Shown here piece by piece: positions 9,096-17,429 of a stretch of DNA of 64,000 nucleotides (within the stretch, counting starts at the first letter, position 1; each line of letters opens with the position of its first letter). A program made the translations under genes and the position numbers. The notes under the pieces were generated by a model. That model made no database searches and was not told where the DNA came from. It saw only the letters and a list, made by a program, of their open reading frames with translations. Source of the DNA: Solirubrobacter sp963724195 (GTDB taxonomy: Bacteria; Actinomycetota; Thermoleophilia; Solirubrobacterales; Solirubrobacteraceae); contig CAVRTQ010000018.1 of assembly GCA_963724195.1 (NCBI GenBank), positions 186,001 through 250,000 of the forward strand, written 5' to 3'.

Positions 9096-10627
9096 TACCC
9101 GTAGCGGCCGTACGGCGCGTACGCGCGCTCGATGTACTCGTCCAGCGCGCGTGAGCCGGATGGCCGGCCGCGCCGATTCGGCTCCGGCGTGGCCGAAGCG
9201 GGGTCCGTCCAGCGGATGATCACGCGCGGCTTGCGGGCTTTCAGCGCGGCGATGATGGCCTGCTGCTCCTCCGGCTTGGCCTGCAGGAGCACGTCGCGGC
9301 GCAGCACGTTCGGCCGGTCCGTCAGGCGGTGCAGCAGCGGATTCGAGAACGACACGAGGTCGCTGCGCAACGGCGCCACGTAGATCGGCTCCCCGGGCGG
9401 GACCAGCTGCTGCACCGCGTCCACGAGCTGCGGCAGCGCCTTGGCCTCGGCGGGCGGGACCAGCACCGTGCCGTACGGCTCGAGGTCCGGCGGGCGCAGC
9501 CACGCGACGCCGCGGTTGGTCACGCCGACGGCGATGAGGACGGCGATGAGTGCGATGCCGACGACCGGGGGCCGCACGAAGGCCGCGGCGGCCGCCGCGA
9601 CGACGAGCAGCGCTTGCGCGTGCTCGAGGTCCGCCCTCGACACGAAGTAGATCGCCGTCCCCGCCCCGAGCACGACCAGCCCGACCGCCTCCCGCCGCAC
9701 GACGGCGAGGGCGAGCACCACGAGCGCGAGATACGGCGCCAGCCACGCCAGGAAGTCCTTCACGTCGCCCCCGCCGAACCCGTCGGGGAACGGCAACCGC
9801 CACCACGCCCCGTCCTGCGTGCCCTGCACCACGAGCGCGTCCCACACGGTCCCCGGGCCGGCCGCGACGAGGAACGGCGCGTACAGGACCAGCCCGCCGA
9901 GCGCCGCGACCCCGAGCACCACGGCCACGCGCCGTGTCCGCGCCCGGTCGCCGTCCCGCGCCGCATCGCCGCCCCGCGCCTCGCCGTCGCGCCCGCGCCT
10001 CGCCGTCGCCCCGCGCCTCGCCGTCGCCCCGCGCCGCCTCGCCGCCCCGCGCCTCGCCGCCGCCCCGCGCCTCGCCGCCGCCCCGCGCCTCGCCGTCGCC
10101 CGCTCCCCCGCGCGGTCTCGCCGCTCCCCCACGGCGAACACGGCCGCCGCCGCCAGCGCGGCGATCACTCCCACGTCCGGGCGCCAGAACGCGGCGAGCG
10201 CCGCGAACCCGCCCGCCCACGCGGCGCGGCCCTTCGTCGCGCACAGCACGGCGGCGAGGGCGAAGGCCAGCGCCGGGGCGGTCGGGTTCGCGCTGGTCGG
10301 CTGCGCGGTCGTGACCGCCGCCGCGAGCCACGCCGGCAGCGCCCAGCGCGGCTTGACGTCGCGGACGAGCGCCCACACGAGCACGGCGGTCGTGGCGTCC
10401 GCGCCGACCCGCAGGAAGCGCCAGGACAGCAGCGAGTCCCCGAACACGAGGACGGCGAGCGGTTGGCCGGGCCCGTAGGCCCAGGAGAAGTCGCGCCACG
10501 GCAGCTGGCCCTCCGCCATCCGCGAGGCGGCCTGCATCAGCACGCCCTCGTCGAGCGGGCCGAGGTAGCGGCGCAGCGTGAAGCCGCTGATCAGCGCGGC
10601 CGCCAGCCACAGGAGCGTGGCCTTCAC
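9056..10627 (-). CDS. Multi-pass membrane protein, probable GT-C-type glycosyltransferase
   Basis: An uninterrupted 523-residue frame, starting at a GTG that overlaps the TGA of the upstream flippase gene. About ten hydrophobic segments are visible. The first loop carries LDEGVLMQAASRMAEGQLPWRDF, which resembles the acidic first periplasmic loop of GT-C glycosyltransferases that use lipid-linked sugars (the DEG-type acidic motif and the LPYRDF-like turn). The C-terminal soluble part has YVAPLRSDLVSFSNP. In the middle, around residues 175-240, an Arg/Ala/Gly-rich repeat replaces a normal loop. I infer a lipid-sugar-dependent transferase for the local glycan. The exact family is not identified. 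Confidence 0.65.
   Translation of the reverse strand: MKATLLWLAAALISGFTLRRYLGPLDEGVLMQAASRMAEGQLPWRDFSWAYGPGQPLAVLVFGDSLLSWRFLRVGADATTAVLVWALVRDVKPRWALPAWLAAAVTTAQPTSANPTAPALAFALAAVLCATKGRAAWAGGFAALAAFWRPDVGVIAALAAAAVFAVGERRDRAGERATARRGAAARRGAAARRGAARRRGATARRGATARRGRDGEARGGDAARDGDRARTRRVAVVLGVAALGGLVLYAPFLVAAGPGTVWDALVVQGTQDGAWWRLPFPDGFGGGDVKDFLAWLAPYLALVVLALAVVRREAVGLVVLGAGTAIYFVSRADLEHAQALLVVAAAAAAFVRPPVVGIALIAVLIAVGVTNRGVAWLRPPDLEPYGTVLVPPAEAKALPQLVDAVQQLVPPGEPIYVAPLRSDLVSFSNPLLHRLTDRPNVLRRDVLLQAKPEEQQAIIAALKARKPRVIIRWTDPASATPEPNRRGRPSGSRALDEYIERAYAPYGRYGYYEVLRSRSIAAE
9968..10100. repeat. 18-nt tandem repeat inside the membrane glycosyltransferase gene
   Basis: About seven copies of an 18-nt unit (CGCCCCGCGCCTCGCCGT and close variants) follow one another, with one copy of 15, one of 19 and one of 21 nt. 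On the coding strand the unit encodes six residues of the form ARRGAA/ARRGAT, giving an Arg-rich cytoplasmic-type loop while the frame stays open. The base composition and motif recall the repeat in the AftD-like gene 6 kb away. Confidence 0.85.
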
Positions 10628-12077
10628 TTCAGGTACCCGCGCAGCTCGTCCAGCAGGGTCCGCTCGAAGCGCCAGGTCGCCCACGCGAGCCCGCCCAGCC
10701 AGATCGCCAACTCCAAGACAGCCTGCCAGAGCGGCCGCTCACCGCCCCATAGAGCGAATCGCAGGGCCAGCACGGGCACCGTGGCGAGCGCCACCGGCAC
10801 GCAGGCCCGCGCCGCCACGCGCAGCAGTCGCGCGCCCGGCAGCAACCGGCGCACATAGACCGAGCGCGCGCCCAGGACGCACAGCGTGCAGCCGATCCGC
10901 CCGCCGACGAACCCCCACGACCCCCAGAGCAGCGCGCCCGGCACGGCCAGCAGCACGAACGACGCGCCGAGCACTCCGGACTCGACCGCCTGCGGCCAGG
11001 ACTGCCCGCGCGCCCGGTAGAAGGCGAACCACGAGTACCCCACCTGCTGCAGCGCGACCGCCACCGCGAGCCCGCCGAGCAGCACGATCGCGCCGCGCCA
11101 GTCGTCCCCGAGCACGAACACGATCAGGTCGGGGCCGAACAGCGCGAGCCCGGCGCCGAACGGGAAGGCCCACATCAAGCGTCAGCCGGTTCGCCTTCTC
11201 GAACAGCTCCTCGAGCACGTCCACGCGGTCCCGGACGCGCACGATCGCGGGGTAGATCGTGGTCGCGACGATCTGGTCGGCACGGTCGGCGTAGCGGGTC
11301 AACGTCGCCGCCAGCGTGATGTAGCCGGCCGCGACGAGCCCGTCCTCGAGCCCGAAGACCGCGATCTGCCCCTGCGCGACCACCAGCGCCACGACCGCCG
11401 TGACGAACACCGGCCACGAGAAGCGCAGGTAGCGGCGCGCCGCCGCACGATCGGGCCGGAGCCGCAGCTTGTAGGGCGAGCTGCGCCAGGCGGCGAGGAT
11501 CGCGGCGAGGTTGCCGACGAACGGGCCGATCACGAGCGACCACACACCCACGCCCGCGAGCAGCAGCGGCACCGTCACCGCGACCGTCCCGAGCGGCACG
11601 ATCACCTGCAGCAGCCGCAGCCGCACGTACTCCATGCGCTTGAAGAACACCCACTGCGGCGCCTGCAGCGCGAACGCCACCGGCAGGTACGTCACGGCCA
11701 GCGTGAGCCCCAGCAGCCGATCCTCGTCGTAGGCGGCGGCGAGCACCGGCGCCAGCGCCGCGACCGCCGAGCGCGCCCAGCACGCCCAGCCCGAGCTCGA
11801 CCGTCAAGGCCCGCTGGAACTCCGCCTCCTCGTCGTCGGCGGACGTCTGCACGAACGCCTCGTCGATCCCCACCCGCCGCAACGCCACGATCGTCATCGC
11901 GGTGGTCGTGACGATCCCGTACAGGCCGATCGCGTCTGGCCCGAGCAACGCGGTCGCCAGCAGCCCTTGAAACAGGACCAGCAGCTCCGCTCCCGACAGG
12001 AACGCGGCATTGACCACGCCGCCACGCGCCGTGCGCGCACGCAGGCCGGGCGACTCCGGGACGCGGCGCGACGCCAT
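10624..12077 (-). CDS. Wzx-like lipopolysaccharide/polysaccharide flippase, two frameshifts
   Basis: Three overlapping frames join into about 484 residues with 12-14 hydrophobic segments. Recognisable parts are GVVNAAFLSGAELLVLFQGLLATALLGPDAIGLYG at the N-terminus, APQWVFFKRMEYVRLR and GVWSLVIGPFVGNL in the middle, and GDDWRGAIVLLGGLAVAVALQQVGYSWF near the end. These are typical of the polysaccharide transport (PST/Wzx) family that flips undecaprenyl-linked oligosaccharides. Shifts lie near 11770 and 11178. The gene is the first of a two-gene unit with the membrane glycosyltransferase (GTGA overlap) and is divergent from the GT4 gene, with a palindrome between them. Confidence 0.8.
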
Positions 12078-12110
12078 ACGGCCGCGATGCTAGACGGCGT
12101 TCCGGAACCT

Positions 12111-12129
12111 AAAGGTGCCAGGCACCTTT
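12111..12129. repeat. Perfect palindrome AAAGGTGCC-A-GGCACCTTT
   Basis: Two nine-base arms separated by one base sit between divergent genes, 34 bp from the flippase start and directly against the ATG of the GT4 gene. A terminator makes little sense there because no gene ends here. It shares its AAA...TTT flanks and single odd central base with palindromes at 31.3 kb and 58.4 kb. It could be a dispersed repeat or an operator. Confidence 0.85.
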
Positions 12130-13077
12130 ATGTTGGGCGGCGTGATCGTGTTCGCGACCTACTCCGGCGTGCTCGGCGGCGCCGAGCGGGTGCTGCTGGA
12201 CTGCGTCACACGGCTCGAGCGGCCGTTGCGCGTCGCCTGTCCGCCGGGGCCGCTCGCGGATGCGCTGCAGGCGGCGGGCATCGAGCACGTGCCGCTGAAG
12301 GACCGGGGGCTCCGTAAGAGCGCGGCGGGCACGCTCGGGCTCGCGTACGAGCTCACGCGGCTGCGGCCGAAGACGCTCGTCGCCTGGGGTGCGAAGGCGG
12401 TGATGGCGGCCTCCGCGGTCCCGCGGGCGCGCACGATCGCCGTGCACCACGACCTGTTCTCCTCCCCGGCGCTGCGCGGCGCCGTCCGGGCCACGACGAG
12501 GCGCGCGGACGTCGTCGTCGCCGCCTCCCAGGCCATCGCGGACGAGTTGCGCCTGCCGGCGACGATCCTGCACCCGGGCGTGGACCTCGAAGCGTTCACC
12601 CCCACCCCGCTCCCCGACGGCCCGCCCAAGGCGCTGATCGCCGGCGCGCTCGTGCCGTGGAAGCGACCGGATCTCGCGGTCGAGATCGCGCGCAGGATGC
12701 CCGACGTGCACTTCACGTTCGCAGGTGAGCCGCTCCCGGGCGACCCGATGCCCGAGCTCGACGCGCCCGACAACGTCACGTTCGCCGGCCGCGTCGACAT
12801 GCACGCGGCCCTGGAGGAGCACCACGTGCTGCTCCACTGCGCCGACCGCGAGCCCTGGGGTCTCGTGCTGATCGAAGCCCTCGCAGCCGGCCGGCCGGTG
12901 GTCGCGCCCGCCGCCGGCGGCCCGTTGGAGATCCTCGACCGCGGCCTCTACCCGCCCGGAGACGCGGCCGCCGCTGTCGCGAAGATCGGCGAGGCGCTCG
13001 CGGACCCCGATGAGCCGAGGCTGCGAGCCATCGACGTCCGCGACAGCGTGGCCCGCTTGGGCGCCGTGCTCCCGTGA
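12130..13077 (+). CDS. GT4-family glycosyltransferase
   Basis: The protein of about 315 residues has a GT-B layout. The N-terminal Rossmann half begins IVFATYSGVLGGAERVLLD, with the GGAER turn common in GT4 enzymes. The linker has ILHPGVDLEAF, then LVPWKRPDLAVEIA and the donor-binding segment DREPWGLVLIEALAAGRPVVAP, which is the E-x7-E-like motif of GT4. Such enzymes move a sugar from a nucleotide donor onto a lipid-linked or polysaccharide acceptor in the cytoplasm. ATG at 12130 abuts the palindrome. GTG at 12142 is an equally good start and would leave the palindrome upstream. Its stop overlaps the next start (GTGA). Confidence 0.85.
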   Translation: MLGGVIVFATYSGVLGGAERVLLDCVTRLERPLRVACPPGPLADALQAAGIEHVPLKDRGLRKSAAGTLGLAYELTRLRPKTLVAWGAKAVMAASAVPRARTIAVHHDLFSSPALRGAVRATTRRADVVVAASQAIADELRLPATILHPGVDLEAFTPTPLPDGPPKALIAGALVPWKRPDLAVEIARRMPDVHFTFAGEPLPGDPMPELDAPDNVTFAGRVDMHAALEEHHVLLHCADREPWGLVLIEALAAGRPVVAPAAGGPLEILDRGLYPPGDAAAAVAKIGEALADPDEPRLRAIDVRDSVARLGAVLP

Positions 13078-13905
13078 GCTGGGCCGCGGTCATCGTCCTG
13101 CACCGCAGCCGGGCGGAGCTCGCGCGGCTGCTGCCGACGCTCGACGCGCCGCAGCTCGTCGTGGTCGACGTCGGCCCGGACGACGGCGGCCTGCAGCTCG
13201 CGCGCGAGCACGGCGCGCACGTCCTCGAGCGCCGCGACAACCCCGGCTTCGGCGCGGCGAACAACCTCGCGCTCGAGCACGTCACCCAACCGGTCGCGGT
13301 GCTCCTGAACCCGGACACGATCGATCAAGCCCGCGTCCTGCCGCAGCTCGCGCGCCGGGCGAGCCGGCCCGGCCTCCACGCACCCCGCCTGCTGAACGCG
13401 GACGGCAGCGTGCAGCGCAGCGCGCACCCGCTCCCGGGCACGCTCGGCGCCTTCCTGCCCGCGGCGCTCCCCTGGCTGCCGCGCGCCGTCCGAGAGCGGG
13501 CGGAGCCGTACCGCGCACACACGCCCCGCACGGTGGGCTGGGCCATCGCCGCCTGCCTCGCCGCGCCGCACGCACCTGATCCGGTTCGACGAGCGCCTGC
13601 ACCTGTTCGCCGAGGACATGGATCTGTGCCTGCAGGCCCGCGCCCGCGGCCTCCGCACGTTCCTGCACACGGATCTCGAGCTCACCCACACCGGCGGCCA
13701 CAGCATCGAGGCCGAGCCGTTCGCGCAGCTCGCGCGCAACCGCCACGACGTGATCGAGCGCCGGCTGGGGCCGCGAGCGGCCAGGCGGGACGACGCCGCC
13801 CAGATCGTCACGTTCGCCACCAGAACGTGGAAGGGCCGCCGCGAGCGTCAACAGCTCGGGGCGGCCCTTGAACGACGAAGCCCGGGCCAGGCCCGGGCTT
13901 CGTGA
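13074..13905 (+). CDS. GT2-family glycosyltransferase, one frameshift
   Basis: Joined frames give about 276 residues of a GT-A enzyme. NNPGFGAANNLALEH appears as RRDNPGFGAANNLALE, LLNPDT holds the DxD-like position, and RFDERLHLFAEDMDLCLQARARG holds the ED acid pair used as catalytic base. This combination is typical of rhamnosyltransferase-like GT2 proteins that build O-antigen-type chains. A single extra base near 13572 separates the two halves. The GTG start overlaps the preceding TGA, so both glycosyltransferases are probably translated together. The last codons lie within a perfect hairpin that probably ends the transcript. Confidence 0.85.
13876..13902. terminator. Perfect GC-rich hairpin between convergent genes
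   Basis: Arms CGAAGCCCGGGCC and GGCCCGGGCTTCG (13 bp each) are separated by one base. It overlaps the last codons of the GT2 gene and ends seven bases before the stop of the convergent sigma-factor gene. No U-tract follows on either strand, so it is a strong-stem, possibly bidirectional terminator of the kind common in high-GC bacteria. Confidence 0.75.
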
Positions 13906-13908
13906 CGA

Positions 13909-14784
13909 TTAGGCAGCTTCGCGCAGAGCGACGAGCTCCGGGCGCTGCGAGAGGCGCTTGAGGGCGCGCTCTTCGATCTGACGGGCCCGCTCCGTCGACA
14001 CGCCGAGCTTGCGCCCAGCCTGCGACAGGGTCTGCGGCTCACGGTCGCCGGCACCGAAGCGCATCTCGATGACGTCACGCTCGGGCTCGGGGAGCTCGGC
14101 GATGGCGTTCAGGAGCGTCTCGGACTTCAGCGCCTCGTGGACCTCTTCGTCCACGGCCGGCGTCTCGATCGCCAGCAGGTCGCCGAAGGCGGTGTCGCCA
14201 TCGTCGCCCACGGGCTTGTCCAGGCTGACCACCGCGCGGTCGGCCTTGCGGATCTCGATGACGTCCTCGAGCGGCAGGTCCGCTGCGGACGCGATCTCCT
14301 CGTCGGACGGCTCGTGACCCAGGCGAGTGGTGAGCTCGCGCTCGATGCGGCCGACCTTACGCGACCGCTGGGCCACGTGGACGGGGAGGCGGATCGTGCG
14401 GCTGGTGTTCTCGAGGCCACGCTGTATCGCCTGGCGGATCCAGAGCGTCGCGTAGGTCGAAAAACGGAAACCCTTCCGCCAGTCGAACTTCTCGACGGCG
14501 CGGATCAGACCCAGCATCCCTTCCTGGATCAGGTCACCGAGGGCGAGGCCCTGGCCCTGATAGCGGCGCGCGTTGGCGACCACCAGGCGGAGGTTGGAGT
14601 TGATCATGCGTTCCTTGGCTGCCAGGTCCCCGCGCTCGATCCGCTTTGCGAGTTCGATCTCCTCACTCGGCTTGAGCAGCGGGTACCGGCCAGCCTCACG
14701 CAGAAGCAGCTGCAGCGAGTCCAGGGTCGGGTCGACCTCGTGCTCGGTGTCGCGGCGTCGTGGGGTGTCGGTGATGGTGCTCAG
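13909..14784 (-). CDS. Sigma-70 family RNA polymerase sigma factor (group 1/2 type), CTG start
   Basis: With a CTG start the protein has 291 residues. It contains region 1.2 (SLQLLLREAGRYPLLKPSEE), region 2 with NLRLVVANARRYQGQGLALGD and GFRFSTYATLWIRQAIQR (the -10 recognition helix), region 3 (RLPVHVAQRSRKV) and region 4 with TLSQAGRKLGVSTERARQIEE (the -35 helix-turn-helix). The first ATG, at 14607, would cut away region 1.2 and part of 2.1. CTG at 14784 is the only in-frame candidate below an upstream stop, and it has GGAAGGA seven bases before it. The long acidic N-terminal region 1.1 of primary sigma factors is missing. It is convergent with the GT2 gene. Confidence 0.85.
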   Translation of the reverse strand: MSTITDTPRRRDTEHEVDPTLDSLQLLLREAGRYPLLKPSEEIELAKRIERGDLAAKERMINSNLRLVVANARRYQGQGLALGDLIQEGMLGLIRAVEKFDWRKGFRFSTYATLWIRQAIQRGLENTSRTIRLPVHVAQRSRKVGRIERELTTRLGHEPSDEEIASAADLPLEDVIEIRKADRAVVSLDKPVGDDGDTAFGDLLAIETPAVDEEVHEALKSETLLNAIAELPEPERDVIEMRFGAGDREPQTLSQAGRKLGVSTERARQIEERALKRLSQRPELVALREAA

Positions 14785-14791
14785 TTGGGGG

Positions 14792-14798
14792 TCCTTCC
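14792..14798 (-). promoter_or_regulatory. Shine-Dalgarno GGAAGGA that fixes the CTG start
   Basis: On the minus strand GGAAGGA lies seven bases before CTG 14784. No ATG, GTG or TTG occurs in frame between this site and the conserved region 1.2 coding sequence, so the site decides for the non-standard start. Confidence 0.65.
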
Positions 14799-14832
14799 AA
14801 GAGTCAGTTCAAGTCCTACTGGGGCAGTAGGA

Positions 14833-14861
14833 ATTATAAGCGAAGTTACTTGTTTCCGCAA
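14833..14861 (-). promoter_or_regulatory. Sigma-70-type promoter for the sigma-factor gene
   Basis: On the minus strand a perfect -10 box TATAAT (14838-14833) is preceded, with a 17-bp spacer, by TTGCGG (14861-14856), which matches the TTG of the -35 consensus. Transcription would start about 42 bases upstream of the CTG codon. In DNA this GC-rich the AT-rich hexamer stands out. The remaining 200 bp up to the next gene show nothing else that I can name. Confidence 0.7.
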
Positions 14862-15094
14862 CCACACCGCCGAAGCCCGCAACACGCTCACCGGTTCCGG
14901 CGGTTGATTTCTCTACATGGGCGAGAACAGACCGCGAGCATTCACGGCCGTCATCCCCCGGAGAGGTCCCGACGTTGCCGCTAAGCTTGTGACCGTTGCG
15001 GCTAGTTCAGGGCGCAGGCGGCAAGCCCACGCACAACAGACAACCCAAAGAATGCCACAGGGTTACGTCTGAGTGTGCCCACGTGAGGAGAGAT

Positions 15095-16271
15095 TTAACG
15101 GCTCCTCATCGATTCTGTGCCTCGGCGTGACGATCTGAGGGGCAAGAGCCCGCTCGTCGGACGCTCCACATCTCGCGCTGTACGGCCCTTTGCGGCCGTT
15201 TCTTCGACGATCGAGCGGAGTCGCTGCTTGGAATCGTTCGACACCAAACCTGTGTGCGGATCTCACACACACCAATGAGTCCACGGACGCCACGTCGAAG
15301 CCCGCGACGGTTGCGGCGAGCGCCTGCGGGTCGTCGCCGTCGTCGTAGAACGCGCCCGTGACCCCGTCGGTGACCGTCTCCAGGACGCCGCCGGAGCGGA
15401 GGGCGATCACGGGCCGCCCGCTCGCCAGCGACTCGACCGCCGCGATCCCGAACTCCTCCTCGGCGGTGACCACGAGCGCCTGCGACGTGCGCAGCAGATC
15501 GGCGACCTCGCCGTCCGAGAGCCGGCCGGTCAGGCGCACGGTCGGGCCGGCGAGCCGCTTCAGGCGCCGGTACTCCGGCCCGTCCCCCACGACCACGAGC
15601 GGCCGGCCGAGCGCGTTGAACGCGCGCACGGCGACATCGATGCGCTTGTGCGCCATCAGCTCCGCCAGCACGAGGTAGTGCTCGCCGACCGCCCCCGGCG
15701 AGAAGCGCGAGAGCTCCACCGGCGGGTGCACGATCGTGGACTCGCGACCCCAGTAGCGGCGGATGCGCTTCTGGGTGATCTCCGAGTTGGCGACGTAGGC
15801 GTCGACGCGCTGGGCCGCGATCCAGTCCCACTGGCGCCAGCGCGAGAGCAGGACGCGCAGCGCGGGGCGCGTGAGCAGGCCGCGCGCGGCGAGCGTCGCC
15901 TCCCGCTCCGACCACGCGTAGCGGAACGGGTTGTGGCAATAACAGACGTGCACGGCGCCGGGATCGACGAGCACGCCGTGGGCCCAGGCGCTCGAGCTGG
16001 AGACGACGATGTCGTAGCCGCGCAGGTCCAGCGACTCCACCGCGTGCGGGTACAACGGCAGCAGCGGGCGGAACGTGCTCGACGTGGGCCGCAGCTTCTG
16101 CAGGAACGACGCCTGCGGATGGCGGTCAGCGAACCGCCCCTCCGTGCCCTTCTCGTCGTAGACGGCGCTGAAGACGTCGGCATCCGGCCAGGCGTCGCAG
16201 ATCGCCGCGAAGACGCGCTCCGCGCCTCGCAGGTCGAGCAAAAAGTCATGAATCAGTGCGACGCGCGGCAT
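15095..16271 (-). CDS. GT4-family glycosyltransferase, one late frameshift
   Basis: Begins MPRVALIHDFLLDLRGAERVF and shows the usual GT4 series: ADVFSAVYDEKG, VVSSSSAWAHGV, VHVCYCHNPFRYAW, VANSEITQKRIRRYWGRE, IVHPPVELSRF, and EEEFGIAAVESLASGRPVIA with the two Glu of the donor site. This pattern matches mannosyl/rhamnosyl GT4 enzymes in exopolysaccharide loci. In the raw frame the protein ends at 15063 after a senseless tail. Removing one base near 15228 restores FQ-KQRLRSIVEETAAKG and a stop at 15095, giving about 390 residues. Its start is only 24 bp from the divergent secreted glycosidase. Confidence 0.85.
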
Positions 16272-16295
16272 GAACGCGGCATCCTACGTACCCAG

Positions 16296-17411
16296 ATGCG
16301 TCTATCCGCCACATTCGTGCTGCTCCTAACGGTGCTCCTACTGCCCGCAACCGCCGATGCCGCCACCCGGCAAGTGCCCCGCGGGTGGCTCGGTGTAGTC
16401 GTCGACGGGCCACTCAACGACCCCGCGTACGCCGCTGCGCCGGGCGAGTGGGACCAGATGGCGGGGAGCGGCGTCGAGGCCGTGCGGACCGCGTTCTACT
16501 GGAGTTCGATCCAGCCGACCGGCCCGGAGACGTTCGACTTCAGCGTCAAGGACCAACTCGTCCTGGCCGCCGCCAAGCGCGGCCTGGGCGTGCTGCCCGT
16601 CGTGCACGGCACCCCTGCCTGGGCGGCGCTGAACCCGGGTGACGTCGGCTCTCCCCCGCGCGACACCGCGGATTTCGCCCGCCTGCTGACCGCGCTCGTC
16701 GCGCGCTACGGACCGAACGGCTCGTTATGGATCGAGCATCCGGAGGTCGTCAAGCAGCCGATCCGCGCCTGGCAGATCTGGAACGAGCCGAACATGACGC
16801 GCTACTGGAACGTCGCGCCCTGGGCGCCCTCCTATGTCGCGTTCCTGAAGGTTGCGCACCGCACGCTCAACGCCGCCGACCCGGGGTCGAAGACGATCCT
16901 CGCGGGGCTCCCGAACGAGAGCTGGAAGTCGCTGCAGGCGATCTACGACGCCGGCGCCCGGGGGCACTTCGACGTCGTCGGGCTGCACCCGTACACGGGC
17001 AAGCCGAAGAACGTCGTGCGGATCGTGAAGATCATCCGGCGCGTGATGGAGCGCAACAGGGGCAAGGCGCTGCCGATCTGGCTGACGGAGCTGTCCTGGC
17101 CGGCGGGCGTGGGCAAGGCCAAGCAGGAAGGCGACTTCTCGACCACGGACTCCGGCCAGGCGAGGCGGCTCAAAGAGGGCCTGAAGCTCCTGTCGGAGGG
17201 GCGCAAGCAGTACAAGCTCGAGCGCGTGTACTGGTACACGTGGCTCTCGACCGAGGGCATCACCGCCAGCGCGTTCGACTTCAGCGGGCTGCGCCGGCTC
17301 CGGGCCGGCGTGCTGATCGACACCCCGGCGCTCACCGTCTTCCGCCGCGCCGCACGCCAGCTCCAGGGCTGCGCGAAGCAGGTGGGAGATGCGCGGCGCT
17401 GCCGGACGTAG
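16296..17411 (+). CDS. Secreted glycoside hydrolase, GH39/PslG-like
   Basis: 371 residues. A signal peptide (MRLSATFVLLLTVLLLPATADA) is followed by a TIM-barrel glycosidase of clan GH-A: IWNEPNMTRYW carries the acid/base Glu (about residue 164) and IWLTELSWP the nucleophile Glu (about residue 264). GLHPYTG and VYWYTWLSTEG are further barrel strands. This resembles PslG-type endoglycosidases, which trim exopolysaccharide during export. Placement in the glycan cluster, head to head with a GT4 gene, fits processing of the local polymer. Downstream of the barrel only a short Cys-containing tail (LQGCAKQVGDARRC) follows. Confidence 0.8.
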   Translation: MRLSATFVLLLTVLLLPATADAATRQVPRGWLGVVVDGPLNDPAYAAAPGEWDQMAGSGVEAVRTAFYWSSIQPTGPETFDFSVKDQLVLAAAKRGLGVLPVVHGTPAWAALNPGDVGSPPRDTADFARLLTALVARYGPNGSLWIEHPEVVKQPIRAWQIWNEPNMTRYWNVAPWAPSYVAFLKVAHRTLNAADPGSKTILAGLPNESWKSLQAIYDAGARGHFDVVGLHPYTGKPKNVVRIVKIIRRVMERNRGKALPIWLTELSWPAGVGKAKQEGDFSTTDSGQARRLKEGLKLLSEGRKQYKLERVYWYTWLSTEGITASAFDFSGLRRLRAGVLIDTPALTVFRRAARQLQGCAKQVGDARRCRT

Positions 17412-17429
17412 GCGTACGCTTGTGGCGGC

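Noticed and set aside
14785..15094. A small RNA or extra gene between the sigma factor and the GT4 gene.
   Set aside because: Apart from the promoter and ribosome site, and the antisense tail of the GT4 frame, no stable hairpin, reading frame or repeat stands out.
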